A stretch of DNA of 64,000 bases, taken from Bullifex porci. GTDB taxonomy: Bacteria > Spirochaetota > Spirochaetia > Sphaerochaetales > Sphaerochaetaceae. A model generated the notes under the pieces. It made no database searches and was not told where the DNA came from. It saw only the letters and a program-made list of their open reading frames with translations. Shown here piece after piece: positions 33,061 through 42,500 of the stretch (position 1 is the stretch's first letter; the number at the start of each line of letters is the position of its first letter). The stretch spans positions 62,001 to 126,000 of the forward strand of contig NZ_VUNN01000003.1 of the NCBI RefSeq assembly GCF_009695635.1, read 5' to 3'. A program made the position numbers and the translations under genes.

Positions 33061-34668
33061 ATGAAACTCAATTTAACTTCTTTAGAAGATAAGAAGGCTT
33101 GGGAAGGGTATAAATTATTTAACTATAACCACAAGAAAATTGAAGAAAACACAAAAGCAAGACCACAGTGGATTCACTTTGGTGCAGGTAATATATTTAG
33201 AATCTTCCCTGCAGGACTTTGTCAGAAGCTATTAAATGAAGGCTTAATGGATACAGGTATAGTTGTCGGTGAAGGCTTCGATGGTGAAATCATCGATAAA
33301 ATCTATGCTCCACACGATAATCTAACTCTTGGTGTTACATTAAAGGCTAATGGTACAATCGAAAAAGAGGTAATAGGCTCTGTAATGGAAGCTGTTAAGT
33401 GTGATCCTAATAGCCAAAATGAATGGAGTGTACTTGAAAGTGCATTTACAAACCCTTCCCTTCAAATGGTTTCATTCACAATTACAGAAAAGGGCTATGC
33501 ACTCTATCAGCCAGATGGAAACCTATTTAAATTCTATGTAAGTGATTTTGAAAAGCCATTAAAGGATGCATCAATGTTCCTCTGTCGCTTAACAAGACTT
33601 TTAAACGATAGATTTAACTCATGTAAATCCCCTATTGCTCTTGTATCAATGGACAACTGCTCTCACAATGGTGAAAAGCTTAGAAATGCTATTACAACAA
33701 TTGCAAAGACATACCAAGAAAAGGGTGAGCTTACTAAAGAGTTTGTAGAGTGGGTTTCTAATGAAGATTGTGTATCATTCCCATGGTCAATGATCGATAA
33801 AATCACGCCAAGACCAGACCAAAGTGTTGCTAACATGCTAAAGGAAACTGGCTTTGAGGATACAGAAGCAATTATTACATCTAAGAATACATACATCGCT
33901 CCATTTGTAAATGCAGAGGAGCCACAATACCTTGTTATCGAGGACCGCTTCCCTAATGGAAGACCAGCTCTTGAAAAGAGTGGTGTTTACTTAACAGATA
34001 GAGATACAGTTAATAAGGTTGAGAAGATGAAGGTTTGTACCTGCTTAAACCCTCTTCATACAGCACTTGCACTCTCTGGCTGCTTACTTGGCTACACACT
34101 CATTGCAGATGAAATGAAGGATGAGGATCTTAAGAAGATGGTAATGAGACTTGGCTACGTTGAAGGACTTCCTGTAGTAGTAAATCCTCAAATCATCGAT
34201 CCAAAGGCATTCATTGATGAAGTATTAAATGTTAGAATCCCTAACCCATTTATGCCAGATACTCCTCAGAGAATTGCAACAGATACATCTCAAAAGCTCT
34301 CTATTAGATTTGGAGAGACCGTTAAGGCTTACATCGCTGAGAATAAGGACTTAAACGAGCTTAAGGTTCTTCCTCTTGTTTATGCACTTTATCTTAGATA
34401 TCTACTAGCTTTAGATGATGAAGGAAAGCCATTTACTCTCTCTCCTGATCCAATGACAACTACCTTCCAGCCAATGCTTGATGGAATTACTCTTGGTTCA
34501 ACTGGAGATTTTGAAAAGCAGCTTCAGCCAATCTTAGCAAATGAAAAGCTATTTGGCTTAGATTTAAATGGTACAGTAGTTGGTTCTAAGGTTGTTGCAT
34601 ACTTCACAAAGCTAGTTAGTGGTAAGGGTGCAATTAGAAGCACTATTCACGAAGTAGTAACAAAGTAA
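33061..34668 (+). CDS. uxuB: Fructuronate reductase (D-mannonate oxidoreductase)
   Basis: A 535-residue member of the long-chain mannitol dehydrogenase family. RPQWIHFGAGNIFRIF is the NAD-binding start, SMDNCSHNGEKLRNAI is the conserved SxDNxxxNG motif, and FPWSMIDKITPRPD follows. It reduces fructuronate to mannonate, feeding UxuA. AAGGAG is seven bases upstream. The context makes uxuB far more likely than mannitol or altronate dehydrogenase. Confidence 0.92.
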   Translation: MKLNLTSLEDKKAWEGYKLFNYNHKKIEENTKARPQWIHFGAGNIFRIFPAGLCQKLLNEGLMDTGIVVGEGFDGEIIDKIYAPHDNLTLGVTLKANGTIEKEVIGSVMEAVKCDPNSQNEWSVLESAFTNPSLQMVSFTITEKGYALYQPDGNLFKFYVSDFEKPLKDASMFLCRLTRLLNDRFNSCKSPIALVSMDNCSHNGEKLRNAITTIAKTYQEKGELTKEFVEWVSNEDCVSFPWSMIDKITPRPDQSVANMLKETGFEDTEAIITSKNTYIAPFVNAEEPQYLVIEDRFPNGRPALEKSGVYLTDRDTVNKVEKMKVCTCLNPLHTALALSGCLLGYTLIADEMKDEDLKKMVMRLGYVEGLPVVVNPQIIDPKAFIDEVLNVRIPNPFMPDTPQRIATDTSQKLSIRFGETVKAYIAENKDLNELKVLPLVYALYLRYLLALDDEGKPFTLSPDPMTTTFQPMLDGITLGSTGDFEKQLQPILANEKLFGLDLNGTVVGSKVVAYFTKLVSGKGAIRSTIHEVVTK

Positions 34669-34677
34669 AAAAAGTAA

Positions 34678-34707
34678 GAGCTGTCCATTTGGACAGCTCC
34701 TATTGTC
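34678..34707. terminator. Intrinsic terminator between uxuB and rubredoxin
   Basis: A perfect 9-bp stem (34678-34686 with 34691-34699, loop ATTT) between converging genes. Confidence 0.85.
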
Positions 34708-34827
34708 TTATTCCTCGACTTCCTCGAAATCTTCAATGCCAGCACCACAGATTGGGCAAACATAATCTTCAGGAAGAGATTCCATCTCAACTTCGAATCC
34801 GCATAATACACAGCGATATTTTTTCAT
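34708..34827 (-). CDS. Minimal rubredoxin-like protein (39 aa)
   Basis: A complete 39-residue gene with ATG, TAA and AGGAG ten bases upstream. It has two rubredoxin knuckles, CVLCGF (Cys6, Cys9) and YVCPICGAGIEDFE (Cys24, Cys27), so it should bind one Fe(SCys)4 centre. Ordinary rubredoxins are about 52 residues with the second pair near Cys39/Cys42; here the intervening loop is about 15 residues shorter. The tail is very acidic. It would carry single electrons in the cytoplasm, for example to rubrerythrin-type oxygen defence enzymes. It lies next to the uxu operon terminator and has no obvious partner nearby. Confidence 0.85.
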   Translation of the reverse strand: MKKYRCVLCGFEVEMESLPEDYVCPICGAGIEDFEEVEE

Positions 34828-34882
34828 TTTATAAGTCTCCTATAGATTAAAGAATACACATCCAATGATTAAAAGGCAAGAA

Positions 34883-35176
34883 TTAACGGTGTAAATGATC
34901 ATCATAGTGATTTGAAAGATAGCTTTTTACATAGCCGTCCTTCTTCTTAAGCATCTTTGACCCTCTAGTTATCCTACATAGACTGATATGAAGGTTTGAT
35001 GCAATTTCCCTTTGAGGAACATGATTATATAAATCATTCATCAATTTCCATCTAATTTCTAAGTCTTTAATCTCTGCATCTGTAAACATATCCTCAAATA
35101 ATAGTCTCATCGACTCTCTATCATTTGTTGATGCAAAAAGGTCTAATAGATCCTCATATTTATCTATATTTGTCAT
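34883..35176 (-). CDS. trpR: TrpR/YerC-family regulator
   Basis: A 97-residue all-helical DNA-binding protein of the Trp-repressor family. DAEIKDLEIRWKLMNDLY and VPQREIASNLHISLCRITRG match the TrpR helix-turn-helix almost position by position. GAGGTGAG precedes the ATG. No tryptophan gene is near, so whether it senses tryptophan is open. The direct repeat GTTTTACAT occurs twice upstream (35184-35207) and could be a binding or promoter element. Confidence 0.85.
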   Translation of the reverse strand: MTNIDKYEDLLDLFASTNDRESMRLLFEDMFTDAEIKDLEIRWKLMNDLYNHVPQREIASNLHISLCRITRGSKMLKKKDGYVKSYLSNHYDDHLHR

Positions 35177-35246
35177 ATCTCACCTCAATGTAAAACTTTA
35201 ACATGTAAAACACCACCTGTCACCAAGCAATCTTTAATATTTTACT

Positions 35247-35774
35247 TTAACTATTTTTCGAAAACTCACAGCCACAATATTGCTGTCTATATAAGCCAAG
35301 CTCATTTGCAAGCTTACAGGAAATAGCAAAGCCATCCTTCTTTTTAAAGTCTATCTTCTCAAAACCAGGCAAATCCTCGCCCTGACTAAATATTACAAAG
35401 CTATTTTTGAACCTAGAAACAGTTAAGGTTGTACAAAAGTGTTTAATGCCTAAGCTCTCTGCCATTTTAGATGCCTCTAGAAGGTTATAGCGGAAGCACT
35501 TTACACACCTCTTTCCATGCTCCTTTTCCTGCTCTAGCCCCTTTACAAACTCTCTCCAGGAGCTATGGTCATAGCTCTTTTTTATTACTCTTAAATTATA
35601 TTTTTCTGCAACAATTATTAAATTCTCATAACGCTTCTCAAACTCCTCTTCAGAGTCGATATTATCATTAGAGAAATATAAAACAGGCTTCCACCCCTCT
35701 TGTAATAGACGCTCTATGCTTGCTGTAGAGCAAGGACCACAGCAGCAATGTACTAGAATACTTTCATCAATCAT
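35247..35774 (-). CDS. queH: Epoxyqueuosine reductase QueH
   Basis: A 175-residue QueH (formerly DUF208) protein, which makes queuosine from epoxyqueuosine in tRNA. The Fe-S and metal-binding cysteines are in HCCCGPC at the N-terminus, with further conserved GKRCVKCFRYNLLEAS and the C-terminal QQYCGCEFS. The start at MIDESILVHC is preferred. It has no Shine-Dalgarno sequence; TATAAT (35789-35784) lies nine bases upstream, so the leader would be a few bases at most. It is divergent from the TPR-like gene. Confidence 0.9.
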   Translation of the reverse strand: MIDESILVHCCCGPCSTASIERLLQEGWKPVLYFSNDNIDSEEEFEKRYENLIIVAEKYNLRVIKKSYDHSSWREFVKGLEQEKEHGKRCVKCFRYNLLEASKMAESLGIKHFCTTLTVSRFKNSFVIFSQGEDLPGFEKIDFKKKDGFAISCKLANELGLYRQQYCGCEFSKNS

Positions 35775-35807
35775 TATATATTGATTATATAATAAAAGGA
35801 GCATACC

Positions 35808-36851
35808 TTGAATAAGAATAGTGTAATATTGGTAGTTTCATTAGCTATCTTTTTGATCATCGCAATTTCACCTGTAAATAATTTAGTTAAATTAGCTGTA
35901 ATGGCTCTAGCCCTAATTGTTATTATTTGGTCTAGAAGAGCAACCTTTTACTTTGTTACTGCTAATAAAAATTACACCTCAAAGGATCCAGAGAAGAGAA
36001 AAAAATCTATTGATGGATTTAAAAAGGCACTTCAGCTAGGAGGACTTCCAGATAACTACACTATAAGTGCAGCTTCCCTACTTATCCAAAATGGAGAAGC
36101 TGAGGTAGGTAAAGCTGCTCTAGATAAGCTTGCAAGTAAAAGCGGTAAGAGCCTACAGGTAGTTTCTAATGCTAAGATTTCAGCCTCAATGGCTTGCTGG
36201 ATCGAAAGAGATTTAGATGGCGCAATAAAGTATATTGAAGAGGTTAAAAAGACAGCATATAGAGATAAAAACCTCTACATCAATGGAGCAACCTATTACC
36301 TTGAAAAGGGTGATATCACAGCATTTAATAAATTATGTGATGAGTGGAAGGAAAAGAATGTTCAATCACCAGCACTTAAGGATTTAGAGGTTGTACGTGA
36401 AATGCTCAGAGGTAACTGGAGAAAGGCTGGTAATATGATAAATGATATTCTTTCTCTCAAGAGCTACTCCTTTGCAGACCCATATGTACATAAGGCTCAA
36501 ATAAGACTTCATTACCACGATGTAAATGGCGCAGTAGAGGCATTAAAGGAAGCATTAGAAAATACTAAGTTTAATGCTTGCTCTGTTATTACAAAGGATG
36601 TTATCGAAAAAGCTATTAATATCCTTGAGGATAAGGAAAGTGCAAGAAAGCTTATCAACGGTAATGAGGAGGACCCTCTAAGTCTTGTAAATGGTAGGCT
36701 TCCAGCCTTCTCAGATAAGGATTTTGTTGTAAATGAAGAGAAGGAAGAGAAAACAGAACAAAAGGTAAGCAGAAAGGAAGAGGAAAGCAGCGCTAATACA
36801 GATTTAACAGACGATGATGAAGAGTGGCTAAAGGCTCATGGGCTTTCATGA
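35808..36851 (+). CDS. Membrane-anchored TPR-like protein
   Basis: A 347-residue protein starting at TTG, with AAAGGAG ten bases upstream. Two adjacent membrane spans (VILVVSLAIFLIIAISP and LAVMALALIVIIWSR) are followed by helical repeats of TPR type (about residues 60-280) and a Glu/Lys-rich acidic tail. I infer a cytoplasmic or periplasmic scaffold on the inner membrane; the partner is unknown. Its last 16 bases overlap the 3' end of the converging RNase Z gene, without room for a separate terminator. Confidence 0.65.
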   Translation: MNKNSVILVVSLAIFLIIAISPVNNLVKLAVMALALIVIIWSRRATFYFVTANKNYTSKDPEKRKKSIDGFKKALQLGGLPDNYTISAASLLIQNGEAEVGKAALDKLASKSGKSLQVVSNAKISASMACWIERDLDGAIKYIEEVKKTAYRDKNLYINGATYYLEKGDITAFNKLCDEWKEKNVQSPALKDLEVVREMLRGNWRKAGNMINDILSLKSYSFADPYVHKAQIRLHYHDVNGAVEALKEALENTKFNACSVITKDVIEKAINILEDKESARKLINGNEEDPLSLVNGRLPAFSDKDFVVNEEKEEKTEQKVSRKEEESSANTDLTDDDEEWLKAHGLS

Positions 36852-37765
36852 TTAGCCACCTCGAAGGTCATTCTATCGCGAGTTAAAATAGTATTTTCAA
36901 AAATAGTTTTTGCTTCCTCAAGCAAAAGCTTAAGATCCTTATCACTATAGCGAGGGGAATAGTGCTGTAGGCATAGCATATCGACCTCCCCATCCTTAGC
37001 AATTGTGGCCGCTTGCATAGCGGTCATATGTTTTTTATTAAGAGCATCCTCCTTTAAATCCTCTGTGAACATAGCCTCACAAAGAAGGATATCAGAGGCT
37101 CTAACGTAATCAGAGATTTCAGGGAAATACATTGTATCGGTTACATAGGAAAATTTTCTACCCTTCCTTTTTTCACCTAATACATCACTAGGATGTACAA
37201 CCTCTCCATCTAGATTTATTACATCCTCACCCTTTTGTAGCTTTCCCCACAGTGGACCTCTTGGAACCTTATGAGAGAGCGCATTTTCTACAGAAAACTC
37301 TCCGGGACGTTCCTTTTCAACTAAGGAATATCCAAAGCATTGCTTTGTATGCTTAAGAGGAAAACAATTTACATAGTACTCTTCCTCTTCCAATATGACA
37401 CCTGGCTGTACCGGGATAACATATATTGGATAGTTAATGTACATATCTAATATTTTTCTATTTGCCTCTATGTAATCAGCAAGCTTTGCAGGACCATAGA
37501 TATATAATGGCTCAACTCTATCAACCTGGCTTGAGAGCATCAAAAGGCCTGGAAGACCAGTTACATGGTCTGCGTGCATATGTGAGATAAATATTGAATT
37601 TATCTGCTTCCATCTTAAATTTAAGAGCTTTAAAGAAACCTGAGTACCCTCTCCACAGTCAAAAAGAAAACACTTCCCTTCTCTACGTAGTAGTGCACTA
37701 GTTAAAAAACGACCTGGAAGTGGCATCATACCACTTGTTCCTAAAGAAAAAACCTCAAAGCTCAT
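36836..37765 (-). CDS. rnz: Ribonuclease Z
   Basis: A 309-residue metallo-beta-lactamase-fold endonuclease that trims tRNA 3' trailers. The zinc site starts at SHMHADHVTGLPGLL; other ligands are in LKHTKQCFGY, VTDTMY and the C-terminal LQHYSPRYSD. Lack of encoded CCA in all three tRNA genes here fits the need for RNase Z. The start MSFEVFSLGTSG is the canonical one and lies seven bases after a TAATAT -10 box, with no ribosome-binding site; the 21 codons upstream are rejected. Confidence 0.93.
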   Translation of the reverse strand: MSFEVFSLGTSGMMPLPGRFLTSALLRREGKCFLFDCGEGTQVSLKLLNLRWKQINSIFISHMHADHVTGLPGLLMLSSQVDRVEPLYIYGPAKLADYIEANRKILDMYINYPIYVIPVQPGVILEEEEYYVNCFPLKHTKQCFGYSLVEKERPGEFSVENALSHKVPRGPLWGKLQKGEDVINLDGEVVHPSDVLGEKRKGRKFSYVTDTMYFPEISDYVRASDILLCEAMFTEDLKEDALNKKHMTAMQAATIAKDGEVDMLCLQHYSPRYSDKDLKLLLEEAKTIFENTILTRDRMTFEVANHESP

Positions 37766-37772
37766 ATTGATG

Positions 37773-37802
37773 ATATTAATGTGAAAAACACTACCTTTAC
37801 AA
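37773..37802 (-). promoter_or_regulatory. Leaderless promoter of rnz
   Basis: Minus strand: TTGTAA (37802-37797), 18-bp spacer, TAATAT (37778-37773), then seven bases to the ATG. It lies immediately before the end of the upstream permease gene. Confidence 0.6.
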
Positions 37803-37805
37803 GGC

Positions 37806-38936
37806 TTAAATTGCTGCTTTGATATCACTAAAGATCATCTTTTTTAAAGAAAGCTTTAGCGAAGCTAGAGATGAAAGAACTAAAGCAATACAAAGTAATA
37901 ATATAGTTTTAATTGGAACAACTACATCAAAGGATATAACGTAGTTAAGTAAGAATGGATATTTACTTGTATCTAAATTAGAGATAAATGGCATAATAAG
38001 GTATGAGCTAAGAATTCCTAAAACACAGCCCAATATTAAAGCAACTATAACAACCTTTATTGTTATCGACTTATAAGCCTTTACAACATCATCTCTCTTA
38101 ATACCAAGTAGTAATATTCCTGCTATATCTCTTCTATCACGCTCGATATACTCACTCGAAATTGAAATTGCAAAAAAGCCCGCAAGAATCCCAACTAAAA
38201 CTACTATCATATCTAAAAGAGAAACTGATCGAATAATATTTTCATATATTGCTGCATATACCTCTTTATAGGAAGAGACTGTAATTCCATTTTGCTCTAA
38301 GATACCTCTTAGCTCATCACTTCTAGGTGTGTAGAGCTCATATGTAATTACTCCATCAACCATATCAAATGGTGCAAAGATAAGGTGTGAGTCAAACTCT
38401 CCATAGCCTGAATGATATAAGCCCCCTACAAAGCAAAAAACAGGACGAGCTCTCTCCTCCTCTTCATCAAATATCAAAACAGATACTCTATCACCTAAAG
38501 TAACATTCAAAGAAGAAGCAATAGTCTTTGAAAGATATACACTATTTAGAGTTGTAGTATTATCAACTGTAGTAAGGTTTAATACTTCAACCTTTTTATC
38601 AAAATAATAATCCTCTGTAACACCCTTTACTTGAACTAGGGCGGTAGAATCCTGGCTTGCTATTATCGCTGAAGCATTAGTAACACTAAAAGCTCTTTCA
38701 TCACTATTAAGAGAGCTACTATCTATATAGCTATTTGATAATAAATTACCACACCCAAGATAAACTAAAGTATCCTCTATCGCTTTTGACATTGAAGAGA
38801 CAAATATTAATGCAAAAACTAGTACGACCATTATAAATACTATCAAGAGTGATGGTAAGTATGATTTAATTATCCAAGCTGGTCTCTGTCCCTGCCCTAC
38901 CTTTCTTTTAACATATCGTTTTAAAGCATCATTCAT
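37806..38936 (-). CDS. FtsX/LolE-like ABC permease
   Basis: A 376-residue permease with one N-terminal membrane span, a periplasmic domain of about 200 residues and three C-terminal spans, the MacB/FtsX/LolE topology. It overlaps the upstream ATPase gene by four bases. Together with the ATPase and a second permease it forms a LolCDE-like complex that probably extracts lipoproteins from the inner membrane; the window encodes several lipoproteins. A MacB-type export role is the alternative. Confidence 0.78.
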   Translation of the reverse strand: MNDALKRYVKRKVGQGQRPAWIIKSYLPSLLIVFIMVVLVFALIFVSSMSKAIEDTLVYLGCGNLLSNSYIDSSSLNSDERAFSVTNASAIIASQDSTALVQVKGVTEDYYFDKKVEVLNLTTVDNTTTLNSVYLSKTIASSLNVTLGDRVSVLIFDEEEERARPVFCFVGGLYHSGYGEFDSHLIFAPFDMVDGVITYELYTPRSDELRGILEQNGITVSSYKEVYAAIYENIIRSVSLLDMIVVLVGILAGFFAISISSEYIERDRRDIAGILLLGIKRDDVVKAYKSITIKVVIVALILGCVLGILSSYLIMPFISNLDTSKYPFLLNYVISFDVVVPIKTILLLCIALVLSSLASLKLSLKKMIFSDIKAAI

Positions 38937-39613
38937 AGTAGATACAAGCCCTTATGCTCAAGCACATATTTAGCTTCACAATGAGAAGCAAATTCAGGAT
39001 TATGAGTTACCAAAACTAAAGCTGTACCACTTTCAACTGTTGTTTTAAGGAGGAGCTCTTCTATCATATTTGCACTCTCCTCATCTAATGCTCCAGTTGG
39101 CTCATCTGCAAATATTACATCTGGCTTTGTAACTAAAGCTCTTGCAATCGCAGTGCGTTGCTTTTCTCCTCCACTTAATGCCTTTGGGCGGTGGTTAAAT
39201 CTCTTCTCAAGTCCAAGAGAAGATAATATATCCTTTGCTCTCTCTTCAGCTTCCTTCTTATTAGTTCCGATATTTAAAAGAGGAAACATTACATTTTCTA
39301 AAGCAGAGAAATCCTCTAATAAGAGACTATTTTGAAACACAAAGCCCATAGAGGAGGCTCTAAGCTTACTTAGCTCACTATCCTTAAGTGATACACAATC
39401 TCTAGATTTATAATATACACTTCCACTACTTGGTTTATCGATAAGAGCCGCAATAGATAGTAATGTACTCTTGCCAGAACCACTTCTACCCACTATAGAA
39501 ACGCTTTGAGATGAGTAAACGCTAAGATTAATATCCTTTAGGATCTCAAGCTTTCCATCTGCTGTATCAAAATTCTTTGTGATATTTTCAAGCTTTAATA
39601 CCTCTTTCATCAT
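38933..39613 (-). CDS. LolD-like ABC ATP-binding protein
   Basis: A 226-residue single ATPase domain of the LolD/MacB class: Walker A GRSGSGKST, signature LSGGEKQRTAIARAL, Walker B DVIFADEPTGALDEES and H-loop VTHN. The spacing and the sequence ADEPTGALD are typical of ATPases that partner FtsX-type permeases. It is sandwiched between two such permease genes with four-base overlaps on both sides. Confidence 0.9.
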   Translation of the reverse strand: MMKEVLKLENITKNFDTADGKLEILKDINLSVYSSQSVSIVGRSGSGKSTLLSIAALIDKPSSGSVYYKSRDCVSLKDSELSKLRASSMGFVFQNSLLLEDFSALENVMFPLLNIGTNKKEAEERAKDILSSLGLEKRFNHRPKALSGGEKQRTAIARALVTKPDVIFADEPTGALDEESANMIEELLLKTTVESGTALVLVTHNPEFASHCEAKYVLEHKGLYLL

Positions 39614-40716
39614 ATCGCGTTTACAACCTCTCTGAGTAAATCTTGCTTAAGCATACGTAAAAATGAGTAAACATATACGAATATACTATATGTAGTAAAT
39701 ATTATAAAAACTAATGGAATAATAGAAAGGTCAATTTTAATAGCTTCATTTCCGAGAGCAGGAACACCATATCTAACAAAGTATAAAAATAGCTTAGCGC
39801 ATAGGCTTCCTATTACAAAGGAAATAAAGCTCATCAAAAATGATACTCCGCTAGCAATTAATGCGATATCAAGCTTTGTGTATCCAATAAAATATAAGGT
39901 TGCAAGCTCATTTTTCTTTACAAGAGAAAAGGCACTAGCATTTTGAAATACTTGAACTGCTATAATAACAAATAGACTCATCAATAAAATGCTCATTACA
40001 TTCTTCTCTAGAAGCATTGCACCATAAAGTGAGCTCTCACTCTCCTGCCAAGTAATAACTCTTCCAAGATTCAATTCACTTGCCTTATTTATCAGCTCCT
40101 CTTCGCTAATAGAAAATGGAATAAAAGCAATATATGTAGGAGCATCAATTGGAGCATCCTCTAAAGGTAAGAAGATTGTAGAATTATCAAACTCACTTCC
40201 TAATGAGGTTTGGAATAGCCCAAAGCTTGAATAGGTTTTGTTTTTAGGAGCTATTCTTGCAACCTTTCCCTTTTCAATAGTAGTTATAGTTACTTGGTTA
40301 CTTCTATTAGCTAAAAATACTCTATAAGGGATTAATAATTCCTTTCCCTTATCACCCTTTAATACAAGACCACCCTCATAGCTTGAGTCAATGTATCTAA
40401 TAGAAACAGCGTACTCACCACTTCCAATTTTTAAAAGTCCTTCTCCAGTTTTATATTGAAAAACTATTGCTTCATCATAAAACCTATTTGAAAGCTCAGC
40501 TATATCAAATTCCTTCTCTGCCTTTATTACAACAGGAAAGGATCTAATCTTCTTTATATAGGAAAAGCGTCCATTTTGTAGATGGTCCATTATTGATAAA
40601 ACACAAACCAGGACCATAGTAGAAAAGATTAAGCCCAAGATAATTCTAATTGTCCTAGCTCTCTCCTTTTTACTTGCTGTGAAAAGATAGCGCTTTATTA
40701 TCATACTTCTTTTCAT
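39610..40716 (-). CDS. FtsX/LolC-like ABC permease
   Basis: A 368-residue permease with the same one-plus-three membrane-span plan as the other permease of the cluster and a basic cytoplasmic N-terminus (MKRSMIIKRYLFTASKKERARTIR region). It would be the second half of the heterodimeric channel. The four-base overlaps on both sides indicate translational coupling. Confidence 0.78.
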   Translation of the reverse strand: MKRSMIIKRYLFTASKKERARTIRIILGLIFSTMVLVCVLSIMDHLQNGRFSYIKKIRSFPVVIKAEKEFDIAELSNRFYDEAIVFQYKTGEGLLKIGSGEYAVSIRYIDSSYEGGLVLKGDKGKELLIPYRVFLANRSNQVTITTIEKGKVARIAPKNKTYSSFGLFQTSLGSEFDNSTIFLPLEDAPIDAPTYIAFIPFSISEEELINKASELNLGRVITWQESESSLYGAMLLEKNVMSILLMSLFVIIAVQVFQNASAFSLVKKNELATLYFIGYTKLDIALIASGVSFLMSFISFVIGSLCAKLFLYFVRYGVPALGNEAIKIDLSIIPLVFIIFTTYSIFVYVYSFLRMLKQDLLREVVNAI

Positions 40717-41621
40717 AGCACCTTAACCTCCAATGCACGTTTTCCATCTGAATCATAACGAACTAAAGCATATTCCTTTCCATTACGATAAACAGTTTCA
40801 AATATACCAGCATCTGATATTACTCTTCTAGCTTTTATATTATCAGAGTCATATGTAGTAATTACTGTTTCTCTATCGCTATACTCAGATATTTTCTTTG
40901 TATTACCAGATATATTAATCTCTTTAGCTAATGAGCCTGATGAATAAAAATACTCATTTGATGAGGAGATATTATCACCATCATAGATAACTCTTTTTAG
41001 CACATCTCCATTAAGAGCATATGTTATTTCTTCATTTCCATCTCGAATAATAATATTATCACCATTTTGGTTAGCAACTACTCCATCTCTTTTTTTAACC
41101 ATTACATTTGATATCATCGAGATGTTAGTACTCTCATCTCCATCGAGGAAGGTATAGGAATTAGCTGACGCATAATATGGATTTTGATAATCATTAACCC
41201 AAAAAGCAGTTAATCCAGAGGAGGGAGAGTAATCATAGGAGGTAATTGAGACAACCTCTCCATTTACTAAATTTATTCTTCTCTTTAATACTCCCTCATT
41301 AGAGTATTCAAAGCGCTCCTCTTGAGTTAACTCTCCATCCTCAACTACTATTTTCTCAGGACGCTTTGGGTTATAGATAGTTGTAGTTACATTATTTTCT
41401 CTAGTAACTTCAACATTATCACTTATTACTCTTTGTTTAACTTCCTCATTATTTAAAAGGAGTATTTCTTTATTATCTAAAACCTGTAATTCATAGCCTG
41501 TAAAGGTTAACTCATCTATCTCTTCCAGCCTTTGCATAAGAGCATTACTCTTATAGTAAGAGGCTGAAAAAAGAGAAGCTGAGCTAAGCAGCAAAAGCGC
41601 TATGAATACAAAATACCTCAT
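40713..41621 (-). CDS. Exported protein of unknown function in the Lol-like cluster
   Basis: A 302-residue protein with a signal peptide (MRYFVFIALLLLSSASLFSA). The mature part is made of short beta-strand repeats with Y-D/S-x-x-G turns (FEYSNEGVLKRRI, YFYSSGSLAKEI, TTYDSDNIKARRV), recalling antitoxin-like or YD-type repeats. I do not recognise the family. Its place between ftsY and a LolCDE-like transporter, with a four-base overlap to the latter, suggests a periplasmic role in envelope assembly; this is inference only. Confidence 0.6.
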   Translation of the reverse strand: MRYFVFIALLLLSSASLFSASYYKSNALMQRLEEIDELTFTGYELQVLDNKEILLLNNEEVKQRVISDNVEVTRENNVTTTIYNPKRPEKIVVEDGELTQEERFEYSNEGVLKRRINLVNGEVVSITSYDYSPSSGLTAFWVNDYQNPYYASANSYTFLDGDESTNISMISNVMVKKRDGVVANQNGDNIIIRDGNEEITYALNGDVLKRVIYDGDNISSSNEYFYSSGSLAKEINISGNTKKISEYSDRETVITTYDSDNIKARRVISDAGIFETVYRNGKEYALVRYDSDGKRALEVKVL

Positions 41622-41624
41622 ATC

Positions 41625-42500
41625 CTACTTATCAATTCCAACAAGAGAATCTAAGAACTCATCCTTATCAAATTTATGTATATCCTTATAGGATTCACCA
41701 GTTCCAACAAAGGCAACAGGTAGTGATAGCTGTTGACCAATTTGAACAAGAGCTCCACCCTTAGATAGTGAGTCATACTTTGAGAGGATAACTCCATCAA
41801 CCTTAACAGCTTCATTAAATAGAAGTGTTTGAGAAAGCCCATTTTGACCAGTTGTAGAGTCAATAACAATAAACTTTTTGTAGTTTTCCTCTTTAACACC
41901 CCTATTTGCAATAATCTTATTAATCTTTTGAAGCTCTCTCATTAGATTTTCTTTATTATGCATTCTTCCTGCAGTATCTACTAGGATAATATCTTCACCC
42001 TGACTTTGAGCCGAGGTAATTGCATCATATACAACAGCACCTGGGTCTGAGCCAGTTTTTTGCTTTACAATTCTTATTCCAAGGCGCTCTGCATGGATAT
42101 CTAGCTGGTCAACAGCAGCTGCGCGGAAGGTATCTGCAGCAGCAAGCATTACCTTATAGCCTCTATCCTTATAGTATTGTGCGATCTTAGCAATAGAGGT
42201 TGTCTTACCTACACCATTAACACCTAAGATTAAGAATACAGTAAGCTCGCCCTTCTTAGGCTCAAATTCAAAGGGATTAACATAGCAGGATAGAATATCC
42301 TTCATTATTCTCTGCAAATCCTCAACACTCTTTGCTCTCTCTTCCTTAGCAGCCTTTCTAAGTGTCTCAATAACCTCATCGGTGAGTCTTGCACCTAAAT
42401 CACCTTCTATTAATGTATCCTCTAGCTCCTCAAAAAAAGCTTCATCTATCTTTCTTGAAGTAAATAAACTCTTTAATTTTTCTTTAAACTTATTAAACAT
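41625..42500 (-). CDS. ftsY: Signal recognition particle receptor FtsY
   Basis: A 291-residue SRP GTPase, N and G domains only, without the acidic A domain of enteric FtsY. G1 is [10 protein letters not shown]2 DTFRAAA, G3 DTAGR, with the C-terminal VGTGES closing the GTP site. The G4 motif is SKYD instead of the usual TKLD, followed by SLSKGG in place of GTAKGG. It docks ribosome-SRP complexes at the membrane. It sits in a dense operon with prfB upstream and the Lol-like genes downstream. Confidence 0.95.
   Translation of the reverse strand: MFNKFKEKLKSLFTSRKIDEAFFEELEDTLIEGDLGARLTDEVIETLRKAAKEERAKSVEDLQRIMKDILSCYVNPFEFEPKKGELTVFLILGVNGVGKTTSIAKIAQYYKDRGYKVMLAAADTFRAAAVDQLDIHAERLGIRIVKQKTGSDPGAVVYDAITSAQSQGEDIILVDTAGRMHNKENLMRELQKINKIIANRGVKEENYKKFIVIDSTTGQNGLSQTLLFNEAVKVDGVILSKYDSLSKGGALVQIGQQLSLPVAFVGTGESYKDIHKFDKDEFLDSLVGIDK

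Noticed and set aside
37766-37828. N-terminal extension of RNase Z into the permease gene
   Set aside because: The family start is MSFEVFSLGTSG; the extension covers the promoter and has no ribosome-binding site.
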